64,000 nt of DNA from JBBRBB01 sp963830175 (GTDB lineage: Bacteria; Bacteroidota; Bacteroidia; Chitinophagales; Chitinophagaceae), in contig CAWHKV010000009.1 in the NCBI GenBank assembly GCA_963830175.1, positions 496,001 to 560,000 of the forward strand. Direction: 5' to 3'. This document shows positions 16,011 to 26,100 of the stretch, one piece after another; within the stretch, counting starts at the first letter, position 1; the number at the start of each line of letters is the position of its first letter. The notes below the pieces were generated by a model. That model made no database searches, had not been told where the DNA came from, and was given only the letters and a program-made list of their open reading frames with translations. The translations under genes and the position numbers were made by a program.

Positions 16011-19000
16011 TTGAAAAACTTTTTTACTACATATAAAAACCCGCTCACTGTTGTTTTGGTGTTACTGCTGGCAGGTGGCGTATTTGCATATAAGAGTATG
16101 CAGGTCTCATTATTTCCCGAGATCACTTTTCCAAAAATAAAAATCATTGCAGATGCAGGTTTACAACCTGTAAATAATATGATGGTAACGGTTACAAAAC
16201 CATTGGAAAATGCCATTAAACAGGTGCCAGGGTTAAAAGATATCAGGAGTATTACAAGCCGTGGAAGTTGTGAAATATCTGCATTGATGGATTGGAGTGA
16301 AGATCTCGACATCAGCCAGCAGCGAATAGAATCTAAAATAAGCCAGGTAAGAAATGACCTGCCACCCGACGTGCAATTGACCATCGAAAAAATGAACCCT
16401 TCCATTTTGCCGGTAATGGGTTACACCGTAGAAAACCATAACATGTCTGCGGTTGAATTAAAAAAGCTGGCAACCCTTACCATAAAACCTTTTCTTTCTC
16501 AAATTGAAGGGGTATCTGAGGTTCGCATTATTGGTGGGAAATCAAAGGAATACTGGCTGCAGCTCGATCCCGAAAAAATGAGTGCATTGGGCATAACGCC
16601 CGATGTCGTGATGAATGTGTTGAATGAAACAAATTTTGTAAAGTCAAATGGTTACTTATCAGATTACAGGTACCTGTATCTCACCGTTACAGATGCAACC
16701 ATGCGTACAAAAGAAGACCTGGAGAAAATAATTATTTCTCCCAACGCCAAGCGTATTATTCAAATAAAAGATATTGGAAAAGTTACCATAAACGCTGGCA
16801 TTGAGTACACTAAGATAAATGCGAATGGTAAAGAAGGAATTCTTATCGCCATTATTAAACAGCCAAATGCAAATGTCGTTGACCTGGCTGATGCCATGAA
16901 AATAAAAGTAGCGGAATTAAAAAAAGTGCTTCCAAAAAATACTACTATTCAACCCTATTATATACAGGCAGATTTTGTAAGCCAGTCCGTAAAAAGCGTA
17001 ACAGACAGTTTATGGATCGGTTTATTACTGGCGATTATAGTTGCCATAATTTTTTTGAGATCATTTAAAGCAAGCGCAACTATTCTAATTACTATTCCCG
17101 TTACGCTTTCGCTTACACTGGTGGTAATGTATGCCATTAATTACACGCTGAATATTATGACCCTTGGTGCTATAGCGGCTGCCATTGGTTTGATAATAGA
17201 CGATGCAATTGTGGTTGTTGAACAGATACATCGTACCCATGAGGAAAACCCCGATGAACCAACCACCACATTATTGCAACAGGCTATTAAGTATCTGTTC
17301 CCTGCCATGGTGGGTTCTTCGTTAAGCACCATAGTAATATTTATTCCCTTTGTTTTAATGAGTGGGGTGGCAGGCGCCTATTTCAGTGTAATGACAAACA
17401 CTATGATCATTACCCTGGTGTGTTCATTTTTTATAACGTGGATTTGCCTACCTGTTATTTACCTGTTATTAACGAAAAATGCAAAAGACAATACGCATAA
17501 AAAAACGCATAAGTCGCATGAAGTAAAACAACGAAAGTGGGTTTCATTCTTTATAGCCCGCCCGGTAATAAGCATTGTTTTTTCAGCATTACTCGCAGTA
17601 TCTATGGTGTTAATTATTCCGCACCTTGAAACAGGTTTTTTGCCGGAAATGGACGAAGGTAGCATAGTGCTGGACTACGTTACCCCACCCGGCACCTCGC
17701 TGGATGAAACAGATCGAATATTAACTGAAATTGAAAAGATCATCGTTAATATTCCCGAAGTAAAGGCCTACAGCCGCCGGACAGGAACAGAAATGGGGTT
17801 CTTCATCACCGAACCAAATTCGGGTGATTACCTGATACAATTAAAAGAGAACCGAACCCGTTCAACAGAAGAGGTTACCAGCGATATTCGGCAACAGGTA
17901 GAAGCATCTCAGCCTGCCCTGCAGGTAGATTTTGGGCAGGTGATCGGTGATATGCTGGGCGATTTAATGGCTTCGGTACAGCCGATAGAAATAAAAGTTT
18001 TTGGGGAAGACCAGGAGAAATTAAAAACCTTATCTGCCCAGGTTGCAGCAGAAGTGGAGCAGGTAAGTGGCACTGCTGATGTTTTTGATGGCGTTGTAAT
18101 CGCCGGCCCCAGTATTACCATACAACCTGATTTTGATAAGCTTTCTATGTATGGCATTACCGCCACTAATTTGCAGATGCAATTGCAAACAGCACTGGAA
18201 GGAAACACTGCCGGTAACATTCTCGAAAGAGAACAGCTTACACCTATTCGCATGGTTTATGAGCGCGAACACAAAACAGGAATTGATGATCTGAGGAATA
18301 TGGATGTGTTTCTGCCGAATGGAGTACTACATCCACTTGCCGATCTTGCAACAATAAAAGTGCAACAGGGAGAAGCTGAAGTGCAGCGGGAAAACCTGCA
18401 ATCAATGGGGGTTATAACAGGTCGTTTAGAAAACCGGGACCTGGGTACCGTAATAAAAGAAATTAAACAACGCATTGAAGGTAAAATAGCATTACCTGTA
18501 GGTTACCATATTGAGTATGGTGGCGCATATGCTGAGCAACAACAATCTTTCCGGGAGTTACTAATGATTTTGATTACATCGAGCCTGCTCGTGTTTGGAG
18601 TTATTTTGTTCTTATATAAAGATTTTCGGGTGGCAATGCTTATTTTATTGATAGGGGTGCTGGGCATATCCGGAAGTTTTTTGGCTTTATATCTTACCCA
18701 AACACCATTGAATGTGGGCAGCTACACCGGGTTAATTATGATCGTTGGAGTTATTGGTGAGAATGCCATTTTTACTTTTCTCCAGTTCAGGGAATCGTTG
18801 CATAATAAAGGCGCTGATGATGCCATTGTTTATGCTATTTCCACCAGGCTTCGTCCAAAATTAATGACAGCCCTTGGTGCTATAATTGCGTTGCTTCCAT
18901 TGGCTTTGGGAATAGGTGCCGGCGCGCAATTGCATCAGCCATTGGCTATTGCTGTAATTGGTGGTTTTATAGTAGCCATGCCCTTATTACTTATAGTGTT

Positions 19001-19064
19001 GCCCACTTTATTAAGAATGATATTCAAAAAGTACACTGCCCCGGTATTGCAAAAAATAAAATGA
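16011..19064 (+). CDS. RND-family efflux transporter permease
   Basis: The 1017-residue protein has the 12-helix RND plan with two large periplasmic loops. The start codon is TTG at 16011; this is the only start that keeps the first membrane helix (KNPLTVVLVLLLAGGVFAYK). The proton-relay Asp pair is present in GLIIDDAIVVVE near residue 395. In the equivalent of helix 10 the usual Lys position reads GVIGENAIF near residue 916, with Glu instead. Substrate class (drug versus metal) cannot be fixed. It forms an operon with the two genes upstream. Confidence 0.9.
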   Translation: MKNFFTTYKNPLTVVLVLLLAGGVFAYKSMQVSLFPEITFPKIKIIADAGLQPVNNMMVTVTKPLENAIKQVPGLKDIRSITSRGSCEISALMDWSEDLDISQQRIESKISQVRNDLPPDVQLTIEKMNPSILPVMGYTVENHNMSAVELKKLATLTIKPFLSQIEGVSEVRIIGGKSKEYWLQLDPEKMSALGITPDVVMNVLNETNFVKSNGYLSDYRYLYLTVTDATMRTKEDLEKIIISPNAKRIIQIKDIGKVTINAGIEYTKINANGKEGILIAIIKQPNANVVDLADAMKIKVAELKKVLPKNTTIQPYYIQADFVSQSVKSVTDSLWIGLLLAIIVAIIFLRSFKASATILITIPVTLSLTLVVMYAINYTLNIMTLGAIAAAIGLIIDDAIVVVEQIHRTHEENPDEPTTTLLQQAIKYLFPAMVGSSLSTIVIFIPFVLMSGVAGAYFSVMTNTMIITLVCSFFITWICLPVIYLLLTKNAKDNTHKKTHKSHEVKQRKWVSFFIARPVISIVFSALLAVSMVLIIPHLETGFLPEMDEGSIVLDYVTPPGTSLDETDRILTEIEKIIVNIPEVKAYSRRTGTEMGFFITEPNSGDYLIQLKENRTRSTEEVTSDIRQQVEASQPALQVDFGQVIGDMLGDLMASVQPIEIKVFGEDQEKLKTLSAQVAAEVEQVSGTADVFDGVVIAGPSITIQPDFDKLSMYGITATNLQMQLQTALEGNTAGNILEREQLTPIRMVYEREHKTGIDDLRNMDVFLPNGVLHPLADLATIKVQQGEAEVQRENLQSMGVITGRLENRDLGTVIKEIKQRIEGKIALPVGYHIEYGGAYAEQQQSFRELLMILITSSLLVFGVILFLYKDFRVAMLILLIGVLGISGSFLALYLTQTPLNVGSYTGLIMIVGVIGENAIFTFLQFRESLHNKGADDAIVYAISTRLRPKLMTALGAIIALLPLALGIGAGAQLHQPLAIAVIGGFIVAMPLLLIVLPTLLRMIFKKYTAPVLQKIK

Positions 19065-19094
19065 TATAATTTGGTTGCTGCTTGCAAGTGAAGA

Positions 19095-20210
19095 TCATTG
19101 GGTTTTAATGTCAGCGATATTACAATCATTTAGAAGCTTTTCTATTTCAATTTCCTCCAAAACTTCTCTTATAGATTCTTTCTGAACATACTTCCATCGT
19201 ATAAGGCGAATACAGCCCCTTGAAATTTCAATACCCGTAATATCTCCATCATTAAAGCAACAGCAACCTGTGTTAAAATAGGTTGGGCGTATTCCGGTAA
19301 AATCTGGTAAAGATTCACCATCCATAATTCGGCGTTTAATGCGTTTCTCAACAGCTTTTATGGTTTCTGTATCGTTCTTTTTACGCGCTTCTGCTAATTG
19401 TTTATACAACCTTTCCAAATGTGTTAAGGAATAGAATACAGGTTGATGGGTATGACCGGTCACTAATACCAGGTTTTGCTGCGCACTGCTCCATTCATAC
19501 ATCATAGCGTTATGCGCATTCTTTAACTGGTCGTTATTCGCAGGCGTGTTGGGATTAATATTTAAGTATGCCTGTAAGGGTGCCCAAATTTTTGCCACAA
19601 ACCATTTACTAAACCAGTTGCCATCGCTTTGGCGATCTCCCTGGTGCCCGTGTGTTAGAAAAATATCGTGGTTCTCATTATTATGATTTATTCGTAAAAC
19701 CGCGCCCTCATAAATGGGTATTTTGCCATTATACATTTCCTCAAGAATAACGGGTGCTAATGGGTCGTTGCCCCAGTCAAGGTCGTGGTTGCCATATAGC
19801 TTTACAAACCGATTATCTTTTAAAAACCTGGCCTCGCTTTCAAAAGAGGCTATATTATGCTTTTTAACAGCAGCAATGGTATTTTCCCAAAGTTCTTCAC
19901 TGTCTCCAAGATTTATATAGTGATAGTTATTTGAATAATAATAATCTAATGCAGCCAGGTAGTTTGCTTCACAGAGGGCAAAATCATCTGCCGGTGTTTT
20001 AGCGCCTTTGTGTTGGTCTGATAGTAAAATAAGGCGCGACTCATACTTATTACAATTAATAAGGGGTCCTTTCTTTCCCGGGTTAGAAACAATATGCGCA
20101 TACAATTCGGAAAGTGCCTTAAAAACACGGTCTTTTTCAGGTCGGGAAGAATATTTTTCGGCCCATCGGGTTACAGGTTTAATTAAAATTTTTTGAAGAA
20201 AGGTGCGCAT
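19095..20210 (-). CDS. Calcineurin-like metallophosphoesterase
   Basis: The 371-residue protein has the complete set of metallophosphoesterase motifs: SDQHKG (Asp-x-His), NLGDSEELWE (GD), YGNHDLDW (GNHD), THGHQGD (His) and VTGHTHQP (GHxH). It is expected to bind two metal ions and hydrolyse a phosphoester. The substrate is not evident; resemblance to UDP-2,3-diacylglucosamine hydrolase-type enzymes is only general. There is no signal peptide. Convergent with the RND pump and divergent from gyrB. Confidence 0.82.
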   Translation of the reverse strand: MRTFLQKILIKPVTRWAEKYSSRPEKDRVFKALSELYAHIVSNPGKKGPLINCNKYESRLILLSDQHKGAKTPADDFALCEANYLAALDYYYSNNYHYINLGDSEELWENTIAAVKKHNIASFESEARFLKDNRFVKLYGNHDLDWGNDPLAPVILEEMYNGKIPIYEGAVLRINHNNENHDIFLTHGHQGDRQSDGNWFSKWFVAKIWAPLQAYLNINPNTPANNDQLKNAHNAMMYEWSSAQQNLVLVTGHTHQPVFYSLTHLERLYKQLAEARKKNDTETIKAVEKRIKRRIMDGESLPDFTGIRPTYFNTGCCCFNDGDITGIEISRGCIRLIRWKYVQKESIREVLEEIEIEKLLNDCNIADIKTQ

Positions 20211-20319
20211 GTGTTACCGGAAAATGGAATAAAAACAAATAAAGGTTGTTTTAACACAATCCAGACCTAAATGTGGTTAAATATACCTCATTACTTCGCC
20301 TTAAACACCTATTTTTTAG

Positions 20320-20327
20320 TACTTTTG
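20320..20327 (+). promoter_or_regulatory. -7 promoter element of gyrB
   Basis: TACTTTTG is an exact match to TAnnTTTG. It lies 39 nt before the gyrB ATG, giving a leader of roughly 30-35 nt. Confidence 0.6.
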
Positions 20328-20366
20328 CAAGCTTTTGTTTAAGTAAAGAATATCAGCACAAAATTT

Positions 20367-22346
20367 ATGAATGAAGCAACACAGTTGGATGCGCCGGTAA
20401 AGCAAAACGGGTATGGCGCAGACAGCATTCAGGTTTTAGAAGGTTTGGAGGCGGTTCGTAAAAGGCCCGCCATGTATATTGGAGATATTGGTGTAAAAGG
20501 GCTTCATCACCTGGTGTATGAAGTAGTGGATAATTCCATTGATGAAGCGCTTGCAGGCTATTGTAAAAATATTGTTGTTACCATTCATGAAGATAACAGC
20601 GTTAGTGTAACAGACGATGGCAGGGGTATTCCTACAGACATACACCAGAAGGAGGGTGTAAGTGCCCTTCAGGTTGTTATGACTGTTCTGCATGCAGGGG
20701 GTAAGTTTGACAAAAATACTTATAAAGTATCGGGTGGTTTACACGGTGTGGGTGTTAGTTGCGTAAATGCACTTAGTAAAGACCTTAAAGCCACAGTTCA
20801 CCGTGAGGGAAAAATATTTGAGCAGGAATATAAGATGGGTTTTCCGCAATATCCCGTTAGGGAAATTGGCACCACCGATATCAACGGCACAACCGTTCGA
20901 TTTTGGCCGGATGATACCATTTTTCAGACCCTTGTATTCAACAAAGACATTTTAGAAAGCAGGCTTAAAGAACTGGGGTACTTAAACCGTAAGCTTAGCA
21001 TTACCCTTAACGATCTGCGTGATTTGGATGATAACGGGCAAATATATACAAAGACCTTTTACAGTGAAGGCGGGGTAGTTGAATTTGTAGAGATGCTGGA
21101 TAAAGCCAGTAACAGAACACCGCTTATTCCAAAGACATTATATGTTGATGGATATGATGAAAACACCAATATAGCAGTTGAGGTTGCCCTTACATATAAT
21201 GATGATTTTAAAGAGCACATATTCTCTTATGTAAACAATATTAATACTATTGAAGGCGGAACCCATGTAACCGGTTTCAGGCAGGCATTAACAAGGGTTT
21301 TTAAAACCTATGGTGATAAGCAGGGACTTTTTGAAAGAGCAAAGGTTGTTGTAGAAGGAGATGATTTTAGGGAAGGACTAAGCGCCATTATTTCAGTAAA
21401 AGTTCCCGAGCCCCAGTTTGAAGGTCAGACCAAAACAAAACTTGGAAACAGCGATGTAAGTGGTGTGGTGCAAACTACGGTTGCCAGGGCGTTAGAAGCC
21501 TATCTGGAAGAAAATCCCCGCGAAGCAAAGAACGTTATAAGCAAAGTGATACTTGCAGCACAGGCCAGGGTGGCGGCGAAAAAGGCGCGTGAAATGGTAC
21601 AGCGTAAAACCGTACTAAGTGGTGGCGGACTTCCCGGGAAACTGGCAGATTGCAGTGAACGTGACCCTGAGCGGTGTGAAATTTACCTGGTAGAGGGAGA
21701 CAGTGCGGGTGGTACAGCCAAACAGGGCAGAGACAGAAGTTACCAGGCTATTTTACCTTTAAGGGGTAAAATTTTGAATGTTGAAAAAGCCATGGAACAT
21801 AAGATTTATGAGAATGAAGAAATACGCAATATGTACACCGCACTGGGTGTAACAGTGGGCACACCCGATGACCCTAAAGCATTGAATATTGTAAAACTTC
21901 GCTATCATAAGCTTATTATAATGACCGATGCTGATGTGGATGGAAGCCACATTGCAACGCTTATACTTACCTTTATTTTCAGGTATATGAAAGAATTGGT
22001 AGAGCAGGGACATGTTTACATTGCCCAGCCACCACTTTACCTGGTTAAAAAAGGTAAGGAGCAGGAATACGCTTATTCAGAAACAGAAAGAAAGGAATTG
22101 ATACAGAAATTAAGCGGTGGAAAGGAAGACAGTGTAACTATTCAGCGGTATAAAGGTTTGGGTGAAATGAATGCCGACCAGCTGTGGGAAACAACAATGG
22201 ATCCCGCCCGCAGAACTTTAAAGCAGGTTACAATTGAAAGCGCCGCAGAAGCAGATATGGTTTTTAGTATGCTGATGGGCGATGAAGTTGCACCCAGAAG
22301 AGCATTTATTGAATCGCATGCCAGGTATGCAAAAATTGATGCTTAA
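20367..22346 (+). CDS. gyrB: DNA gyrase subunit B
   Basis: This 659-residue ATPase subunit of gyrase introduces negative supercoils with GyrA. GHKL ATP-site motifs are present: EVVDNSIDEA, DDGRGIP, and VSGGLHGVGVSCVNALS. The Toprim domain follows, with EGDSAGGTAKQGRD near residue 443 and DADVDGSHI near 520, and the C-terminal RYKGLGEMN. Length and C-terminus fit a GyrB without the proteobacterial insertion. ParE is the alternative, but overall motifs fit GyrB. Confidence 0.95.
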   Translation: MNEATQLDAPVKQNGYGADSIQVLEGLEAVRKRPAMYIGDIGVKGLHHLVYEVVDNSIDEALAGYCKNIVVTIHEDNSVSVTDDGRGIPTDIHQKEGVSALQVVMTVLHAGGKFDKNTYKVSGGLHGVGVSCVNALSKDLKATVHREGKIFEQEYKMGFPQYPVREIGTTDINGTTVRFWPDDTIFQTLVFNKDILESRLKELGYLNRKLSITLNDLRDLDDNGQIYTKTFYSEGGVVEFVEMLDKASNRTPLIPKTLYVDGYDENTNIAVEVALTYNDDFKEHIFSYVNNINTIEGGTHVTGFRQALTRVFKTYGDKQGLFERAKVVVEGDDFREGLSAIISVKVPEPQFEGQTKTKLGNSDVSGVVQTTVARALEAYLEENPREAKNVISKVILAAQARVAAKKAREMVQRKTVLSGGGLPGKLADCSERDPERCEIYLVEGDSAGGTAKQGRDRSYQAILPLRGKILNVEKAMEHKIYENEEIRNMYTALGVTVGTPDDPKALNIVKLRYHKLIIMTDADVDGSHIATLILTFIFRYMKELVEQGHVYIAQPPLYLVKKGKEQEYAYSETERKELIQKLSGGKEDSVTIQRYKGLGEMNADQLWETTMDPARRTLKQVTIESAAEADMVFSMLMGDEVAPRRAFIESHARYAKIDA

Positions 22347-22505
22347 ACCGGATTTGACCTGTAATTATGGAATTAAAGAAGGATTGGAGCTTAACCTTTT
22401 GATTTTACCTATGTGGAGAAAGAAATTTTAGCTTGTAATAGGTATAAAGAAAAAATCATTAGCTTTCCATATTCTAACTCATTATAAACACAAAAATTGA
22501 AAAAC

Positions 22506-22712
22506 ATGGATACCTCAAAAATGATCAAAGCCTATTGTTTAAAAACAAAAGAAAAAAATGTTCCTATGCAGGATGCCGTTATTTCAAAAACTGCCCGCGG
22601 TGGTTATATGGCATCTGGTCATGATGGTAAAGGCAATAAAATGGCTGCCATTTTAAATGAAGCAAAAGCCAAACAAGCTATCGAAGATGGCGTTGCTACG
22701 AAAGGTTATTAA
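22506..22712 (+). CDS. Small protein resembling DUF5679 without its zinc-ribbon cysteines
   Basis: The ATG at 22506 gives 68 residues. The pattern KAYCLKTKEKNVPMQDAVIS...ARGGYMASGHDGKGNKMAAI follows the general layout I recall for DUF5679 (YCVKCR...EMKD...NGRPATxGxCPxCGTK). The second Cys is Thr here, and the CPxCG knuckle is replaced by HDGKG. It would therefore not bind zinc in the usual way. A C-terminal extension (LNEAKAKQAIEDGVATKGY) follows. The family link is my alignment by eye. It stands alone between gyrB and a terminator. Confidence 0.6.
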   Translation: MDTSKMIKAYCLKTKEKNVPMQDAVISKTARGGYMASGHDGKGNKMAAILNEAKAKQAIEDGVATKGY

Positions 22713-22737
22713 CCATTGCTTATACAAAGATTTTTTT

Positions 22738-22780
22738 GAAAGAGGTTTTAAAGCTTAGGCTTTAGGGCCTCTTTTATTTT
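22738..22780 (+). terminator. Intrinsic terminator after the small DUF5679-like gene
   Basis: AAAGAGG (22739-22745) pairs with CCTCTTT (22768-22774), with an inner TAAAGC/GCTTTA stem, followed by TTATTTT. It overlaps the stop codon of the convergent DUF4870 gene. Confidence 0.75.
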
Positions 22781-23145
22781 ATCAGCCGAATGCAAAATGG
22801 GTACCTGTAATACTTTCCTTCACTGGCTTTAATACTTGCAACAATAACCAGTATTAAGGTTACAATACCCAATGCCGCTAATATTAAAAAGCCAACCAAT
22901 AATATCATAAGCAAAACACCTATAAATGCTATTATGGCCACGGTGATCTGAAAATTGAGCGATTCTTTTGCATGGTCTGCAACAAATGCAGACTCATCTT
23001 TCTTAACAAGATATATTAACAGCGGTGCAACCAAAGGAAAAAATACAGTTAATATATGAGACAGAATTGCCATTGTTTTTTCATCACCGGTAGGTGAAAC
23101 GGCTGGTTGTAATTTTCCGTCGCTGGTGTATTCATTAGCATCCAT
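22774..23145 (-). CDS. DUF4870 (Tic20-like) small membrane protein
   Basis: The 123-residue protein has a polar N-terminus and three to four hydrophobic segments. The family pattern is KTMAILSHILTVFFPLVAPL, then LVKKDESAFVADHAKESLNFQ, then two long helices. DUF4870 proteins resemble Tic20/YggT-type small membrane proteins, with no established function. It lies 42 nt after the end of mfd on the same strand side and may follow from an independent promoter. Confidence 0.82.
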   Translation of the reverse strand: MDANEYTSDGKLQPAVSPTGDEKTMAILSHILTVFFPLVAPLLIYLVKKDESAFVADHAKESLNFQITVAIIAFIGVLLMILLVGFLILAALGIVTLILVIVASIKASEGKYYRYPFCIRLIK

Positions 23146-23187
23146 AGCTGTTAATTTAATTAGAAATGTACAAAATTTCTATAAAGA

Positions 23188-26100
23188 CTAAGCTACCACT
23201 TGCATATTTTCAGCCTGGGGTACTGCAGCCTTGTGCATTTGGGATAGAAACCGTAACAAGCCTTCCATTGATTTAACCTCGTTTACCACCAATAAAAAGT
23301 TTTTTCCGGTTTGCTTAAGTTTAGCTTTATTGGTACCTGTTTGCAGGTAAGCAAGCAGGTTTTTAAAAATATCAGATTCAAAATAGGGCGATTCATTTTT
23401 ATTTACAAAGTAGCACCGCAGTGTTTCATCTTTCAGGCTCATTTTTTCGAATCCCATGTCTACCGCCAGCCACCGGCATTTTACTGCAATAAACAGATCT
23501 TCTACCTCAGAAGGCATAGGTCCGAAACGATCAATCATTTCAGCATGAAAATTATTCAGCTCTTCCTCATTATCGCAGTTATCTAATCTAGTATAAAGAG
23601 ATAGTCTTTCCGTGATACTCTCTACATATTCATCCGGTATCAGTATTTCTAAATCGGTATCAATTGTACAGTCACTAACAAAATCATCCTGACGACTGAT
23701 CTCATTTTTAAACAGGTCTTTAAATGATGTACGTTTTAATTCCCTTATGGCTTCTTCTAAAATTTTCTGGTACATCTCAAAACCAATTTCGGCCATAAAG
23801 CCGCTTTGCTCTCCACCGAGCAAATTGCCTGCGCCGCGTATATCGAGGTCGCGCATTGCGATTTGGAAACCGCTTCCCAGGTCGGTGAACTGCTCCAGTG
23901 TCTGCAATCTTTTCCTGCTGTCTGCGGGTAATACACTCATAGGCGGTGCAAACAAATAGCAAAAGGCTTTTTTATTGCTGCGCCCTACACGACCACGAAG
24001 CTGGTGCAAATCGCTCAACCCAAACTGGTGCGCATTATTGATGATGATGGTGTTTACATTGGCAATGTCAACACCGCTTTCAACAATGTTTGTACAAACC
24101 AGTACATCATATTTACGGTCGATGAAATTTAAAATTCTTTCTTCCAGTTCATGACCCTCTAATTGTCCATGGGCAAAGCCAATACTCAGGTCGGGGCAAA
24201 GGTCTTGTATACGCTGCGCCATTTCGCCCAAACCCTGCACCCTGTTATGAATAAAGAAAACCTGCCCGCCGCGCTCCGTTTCAAAATAAATGGCATCGCG
24301 AATAAAGTCTTCGTTAAAAACATGCACCTCTGTTTGTATAGGCTGCCGGTTTGGTGGTGGTGTGTTAATAATACTTAAGTCTCTGGCGCCCATTAAACTA
24401 AACTGCAATGTTCTTGGAATAGGGGTGGCTGTAAGCGTTAAGCAATCAACATTGGTTTTAAGTGTTTTTAATTTTTCTTTATGACCAACACCAAACTTTT
24501 GTTCTTCATCCACAATCATCACGCCCAGGTCTTTAAACTTTACATCCTTTGCCAGTAATCCATGTGTCCCGATAATAATATCAATTTTGCCTTCCTCTAA
24601 TTTTTTAAGCGTTTCCTTTTTTTCCTTAGATGATTTAAAACGGTTGAGATAATCTACTGTAACAGGAAAATCTTTTAGCCGGTCTTCAAAAGTTTTATAA
24701 TGTTGAAATGCAAGAATGGTTGTTGGAACCAGGATAGCTGCCTGCTTGCCATCCACCACTGATTTAAAAGCGGCTCTTATAGCAATTTCTGTTTTGCCGA
24801 AACCAACATCGCCGCAAACCAGCCGGTCCATGGGTGATGGACTTTCCATGTCTTTTTTCACATCAGCGGTGGCTGAGCTTTGGTCGGGCGTATCCTCATA
24901 AATAAAACTGGCTTCCAGTTCATTTTGCAGGTAAGTATCAGGATGATGCGCAAAGCCGGTTTGTGCCTTACGCTGCGCATATAATTTTATAAGGTCGAAG
25001 GCAATCTCTTTTACTTTAATCTTGGTTTTCTCTTTTAGCTTGTTCCACACATCACTGCCCAGTTTATTTATTTTTGGAACAGTGCCTTCTTTACCAGTGT
25101 ACTTTGAGATCTTATGCAGTGAATTAATGTTTACATAAAGTATATCGCTATCCCTGTAAATAATTCGTACGGCTTCCTGCAAACGCCCATTTACCTCCAG
25201 TTTCTGCAGACCACTGTATTGCCCTACGCCATGATCAATATGTGTTACATAATCGCCCGGCTGCAGTTCTTTTAATGCCTTTACAGTAAGCGCTTTATTC
25301 TTGTTATAAGCCTGCTTAACGCGGTATTTATGGTATCGTTGAAATATCTGGTGATCGGTATAACAAACCACCTTAAGGTCTTCATCTATAAAACCTTCAT
25401 GAATAGAGATTGCAACGGGTGTAAAATTTATTTGGGTATTGAGGTCTGTAAAAATACTGGTTAGCCTTTCAAGCTGCCTTGCCTGCTCGGCAAAAATAAA
25501 AATAGAATAGCCCTTATCTTCATGCGCTTTAAGGTCTTTAATCAGCAGGTCGAACTGCCGGTTAAATGCAGGTTGCGGTTTTGTACTAAACTCTATTATA
25601 TCCTCAGGTCCTGTATTATTTTTGGCAAAGAAAGGTTTATAACCAATTTCAATCAGAAGTCTTTTCTGTAACTGAACTTCCAGGTCTTTTGCGAACATAT
25701 AATCCTGCCGGTGAATTTCTTTTAGCATGTGAGGATCCACTTCATCTGCACTGTTAACCTCAGCCTTATCCCCTGCTTTTAAAAACAATTCAAGGTCTTC
25801 TTCCTGAACAATTATTTTTTCTTTGATTACCTCCCAGTCACGCAGCCAAACAATTGTGTTGGCCGGAAGAAAATCGAGCAAGGATATTTTATCTTCATTG
25901 TCAAACTGAGTTTCAACATTCGGAATTATTGAAACTTGTAAAAGCTTTCTTTCACTTAATTGCGTTTCCGGATCAAAAATTCTAATGCTATCTATCTCAT
26001 TACCTAAAAGCTCTACGCGGTAAGGTTTTTCATTTCCAAAAGAATAAATGTCCAGTATGCCGCCACGTAAAGAAAACTGGCCTGGTTCATACACAAAATC

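Noticed and set aside
17909..18253. Antisense open frames inside large genes such as the RND permease, mfd and polA
   Set aside because: They are shadows of strongly conserved genes on the other strand, without recognisable domains or start context.
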